Below, in pieces: positions 61,630 to 64,000 of a DNA stretch of 64,000 bases; positions within the stretch are counted from its first letter, which is position 1; the number at the start of each line of letters is the position of its first letter. The notes beneath the pieces were generated by a model. The model saw nothing but the letters and a program-made list of their open reading frames with translations. It searched no databases and was not told the origin of the DNA. The stretch is from NCBI RefSeq assembly GCF_963676665.1, contig NZ_OY781373.1, positions 186,001 through 250,000 of the forward strand. Direction: 5' to 3'. A program made the position numbers and the translations under genes. This DNA is from an uncultured Tolumonas sp. Its GTDB lineage: Bacteria; Pseudomonadota; Gammaproteobacteria; Enterobacterales; Aeromonadaceae.

Positions 61630-64000
61630 TTAGTATAAATTATTGACGGCTTCAGTTATATCCAAAATATGTCCAACCGCATCAACCTGATTAATTTGAT
61701 CTAATGTTAATTTAGCCCGATTCGGCGCATAGCGGGTTAGATAAGCGAGTTCATCGCGGAAATATTTATTAAAAACCTTCCCCTTTGGTGTCAACATGAC
61801 TCGAAGTAATCTGGTTTCACCCATCATGGATGATTGCTGGATCGCCGCTTGCATTTGTCCATTTTTCATCAAATCATCGGCATTTTTTATAATGATATAA
61901 TGGCCAGTTTGATTTGTTTTTTCTTTAACAGTAACCAAAAAATTAAAAGAAAATATGTCTTGTCGTTCTTTGAGTTTGCCCCATGCATCATTAAGCATTT
62001 GAATGAAGTTCTCATGCTTCAGAATGACTTTTAAGATGGCATTGTTTTCATCTTCATTGATGCTTATTTCAGGCATGACGGTATTGTCAGATAAAGCAAT
62101 ATCGCTGATATAGCGATTTTTGTCGTGTCTTTTGACTAGAAATACTGGGTGTGGATGATTAAAAGTAAATAAATTTCGAATTACTCTTGGTAAACCATAA
62201 ATAACATCTCTGCAGCCTGTTGCTGTCAATGAATTAAGATTGTTTTGGATGAGTTTTTTGATGCTTTTTCTTGCTTCGTGAGTTTGTATGTTGCCGTGGA
62301 TTAATAGATGAACAATGTTCCCTTTGGCGTTAACAACAATGTAGGGTTGACGAATGATCTGTTCACCATTCTCATTTTCTAAATGAGAGAAATTAACAGA
62401 TAACAAATCCCCAGCAAAAAAGCCAAGCGGTTTCTCAGTCTGAATTTTTAATCCTTTTGTTGATATGTCAATCGTCAACGCTGAGAGTTTTTCTTTTGGT
62501 TTTTTTGTGGTGAAAAATGAGATAGGCATTTTATATAAAAAACGATCTTCTTGTCGTTTGTCATCCACTTCGCTTTTTACAATATGAAGTTCAGATTTAA
62601 TGCCAACATGCTTAGGAATGAACTGAAATATTTTATTCTTTTGAATGTTTTCTTGTGCTGGTTCAGAGAACAAATCCAGTTTAGCGAGTAAATCTGATTC
62701 ATCACTGATACAGATCATCCGTTTGTATGCAGAGGCCAATAATCTTGCTCGCTCAACAGGACTTTGATTAATAAGCTGAAACACTTCACCTGAACTATCA
62801 GGTAGTGAGCTAGGAATGTGACATTGTTTATCTGGATGAATAGTCATACCGTCTAAACGATATAACATTAAGTTACCTTTACTTTTTAAATAAGCTAATT
62901 GCGCAATTGCACGTGCGTCGGGGTCATTAATACAAACGGCTAATGGCATACACATGAAATTAGCAAAACCTTCAGGGCTGGAAACTGGTGCAAATAAGTA
63001 GTAATGGATGAATCGTTCGCCTGTTAATAAGGCATCTTGTATGGGAGTCTGACAGATGAAATCATTCAACACGGAGGTATGATTTTCATCAGTTAAACGT
63101 TGTAAAAGAAATTCATTATATCCAGTGAGATATAATGAATTAGGAACCCATTTGCCATGCTCATGTTGCATGAATACTGGCAGACTATTAAGTTTGCCAA
63201 CAATAAATTGCTCATACGCTTTCACAATTACGGCTTCTTGCGTGTTTTCTATCGGAACTCGGTGTCTGCGTAGTTGAACAAAGATAAATTTTTTCAGATG
63301 ATTATGGAATTCATGCACAATCTCTTCTGTCTGGTTATCCGTCATTTTTATTTTGTAATAAAAATTAGTCTGTTTTGACATGACTGATAAAATGTCATAA
63401 CTCACAAATGCAGGCGAGGAGAAGGAGAACTCTTTTTCAAACCCGACAAAACGTATATATATTGATTTGGTGTCTTTCGGTATCTGTATGCCTGATAGTT
63501 TAATACACATACCTAAGGGGGATATATCGGTCGTTGACCCAGTAATAGCCACTTTTTTTTGTTGCGAGAGCGACATTCCTCTCGGGTCATCAACATAAAC
63601 CTCGATTGGTGAAACAAAATAGAGGCGTTGTTCTTTCCGTTGATAAAAATGAGTCAGGGATGTGTAATTGACTTCAGGAACACTAATCGAGTTAGGGTTA
63701 GTTATTGCTTCTCTTTTTTTCTCACGCGCTCTTTTAATAATGAGCTCATAAGCACCAAGGGTATAACCTTTATAGCTTTTAACGGTGTTGATGAAATCTT
63801 GGGCGGTGATGTCATTAATATAATGTTTAACCCCATTATATTCGAATGGTTTCCAGTCAGACTGTAAGTCGCGTAAATCAATGATCCGGTTACAGGGTTT
63901 GGCAAGTCGCGCAATTTCCATCTTGACTAAAAATCGGCTGGAAAGTGATTCATCCGGTGCATATTGTGCGAGTTTTTCATCCAGCGTCGGGCTACCGTAT
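61630..64000 (-). CDS. Large protein with two PilZ (c-di-GMP) domains, cut by the right edge
   Basis: The frame is open to the window end: 26 codons upstream of the ATG at 63921 read without stop (YGSPTLDEKLAQY, then SLSSRFLVK), so the true start lies outside and at least 789 residues are present. Two PilZ domains: the first with RKEQR and DISPLG (encoded near 63640-63490), the second with RQEDR and DISTKG (near 62560-62460). These are the RxxxR and (D/N)xSxxG elements that bind c-di-GMP. The rest is helical and unrecognised. Long PilZ proteins of this kind occur in Aeromonas and Vibrio relatives. It probably acts as a cytoplasmic c-di-GMP receptor affecting motility or biofilm. Output unknown. 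Confidence 0.85.
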   Translation of the reverse strand, partial: YGSPTLDEKLAQYAPDESLSSRFLVKMEIARLAKPCNRIIDLRDLQSDWKPFEYNGVKHYINDITAQDFINTVKSYKGYTLGAYELIIKRAREKKREAITNPNSISVPEVNYTSLTHFYQRKEQRLYFVSPIEVYVDDPRGMSLSQQKKVAITGSTTDISPLGMCIKLSGIQIPKDTKSIYIRFVGFEKEFSFSSPAFVSYDILSVMSKQTNFYYKIKMTDNQTEEIVHEFHNHLKKFIFVQLRRHRVPIENTQEAVIVKAYEQFIVGKLNSLPVFMQHEHGKWVPNSLYLTGYNEFLLQRLTDENHTSVLNDFICQTPIQDALLTGERFIHYYLFAPVSSPEGFANFMCMPLAVCINDPDARAIAQLAYLKSKGNLMLYRLDGMTIHPDKQCHIPSSLPDSSGEVFQLINQSPVERARLLASAYKRMICISDESDLLAKLDLFSEPAQENIQKNKIFQFIPKHVGIKSELHIVKSEVDDKRQEDRFLYKMPISFFTTKKPKEKLSALTIDISTKGLKIQTEKPLGFFAGDLLSVNFSHLENENGEQIIRQPYIVVNAKGNIVHLLIHGNIQTHEARKSIKKLIQNNLNSLTATGCRDVIYGLPRVIRNLFTFNHPHPVFLVKRHDKNRYISDIALSDNTVMPEISINEDENNAILKVILKHENFIQMLNDAWGKLKERQDIFSFNFLVTVKEKTNQTGHYIIIKNADDLMKNGQMQAAIQQSSMMGETRLLRVMLTPKGKVFNKYFRDELAYLTRYAPNRAKLTLDQINQVDAVGHILDITEAVNNLY

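Overview
The window looks like chromosomal DNA of a gammaproteobacterium. It has Escherichia-like gat and efe operons, a Fur-type site, a V. cholerae-like type VI secretion cluster with a bEBP regulator, and a long two-domain PilZ protein of the kind found in Aeromonadales and Vibrionales. Moderate GC and overall gene style suggest Aeromonadales (Tolumonas/Aeromonas-like). This placement is inference; no rRNA or marker gene is present.

Layout. (a) 1-4.7 kb is a worn defence region: the C-terminal part of a DUF1998 helicase, a Cas4-like Fe-S PD-(D/E)XK nuclease, a frameshifted HsdR remnant, and a toxin-antitoxin-like pair (DUF4258 plus HTH). (b) 4.7-6.7 kb holds a divergent SDR oxidoreductase / LysR regulator pair. 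(c) 7.0-14.9 kb is a complete galactitol catabolic operon gatZABCDY, followed by its DeoR-type regulator and a xylulokinase-family FGGY kinase. Matching TTTC-rich candidate operators lie in front of gatZ and of the regulator.

(d) 15.35-28.5 kb is a 13.1-kb genomic island inserted in the 3' end of a tRNA-Ser(UGA) gene. It is bounded by an exact 31-bp direct repeat and carries two tyrosine recombinases, a relaxase-like mobilization gene and a hairpin-rich putative oriT. Its cargo has two parts. The first is a divergent pair, an HTH-dynamin GTPase and an LRAT-like protein, which share a large inverted-repeat operator. The second is a tightly coupled six-gene operon: a cytidine-deaminase homologue, a short thymidylate-synthase-like protein, a radical-SAM enzyme, a dTMP-kinase-like P-loop kinase, a HAM1/ITPase-HIT fusion and a SAM methyltransferase. 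I read this operon as an undescribed nucleotide-modification pathway, making either an antiviral nucleotide or a nucleoside antibiotic. It is the most interesting item in the window.

(e) 28.8-34.7 kb holds an MBL-fold hydrolase, the Fur-controlled iron-uptake operon efeU-efeM-efeO-efeB, and ppnP. (f) 35.0-60.9 kb is a T6SS locus: tssABCEFGH, a sigma-54 activator, a small lipoprotein, tagH, tssJKLM, PppA/PpkA and vgrG. It ends with a 987-residue peptidoglycan-hydrolase-like effector flanked by two exported small proteins that are probable immunity factors. No hcp or PAAR gene is in the window. tssL, tssM (twice) and pppA each carry a frameshift of the same sign, so the apparatus is either decaying or affected by assembly errors. 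(g) 61.0-64.0 kb holds a LysE/RhtB exporter and a large PilZ protein that runs off the right edge.
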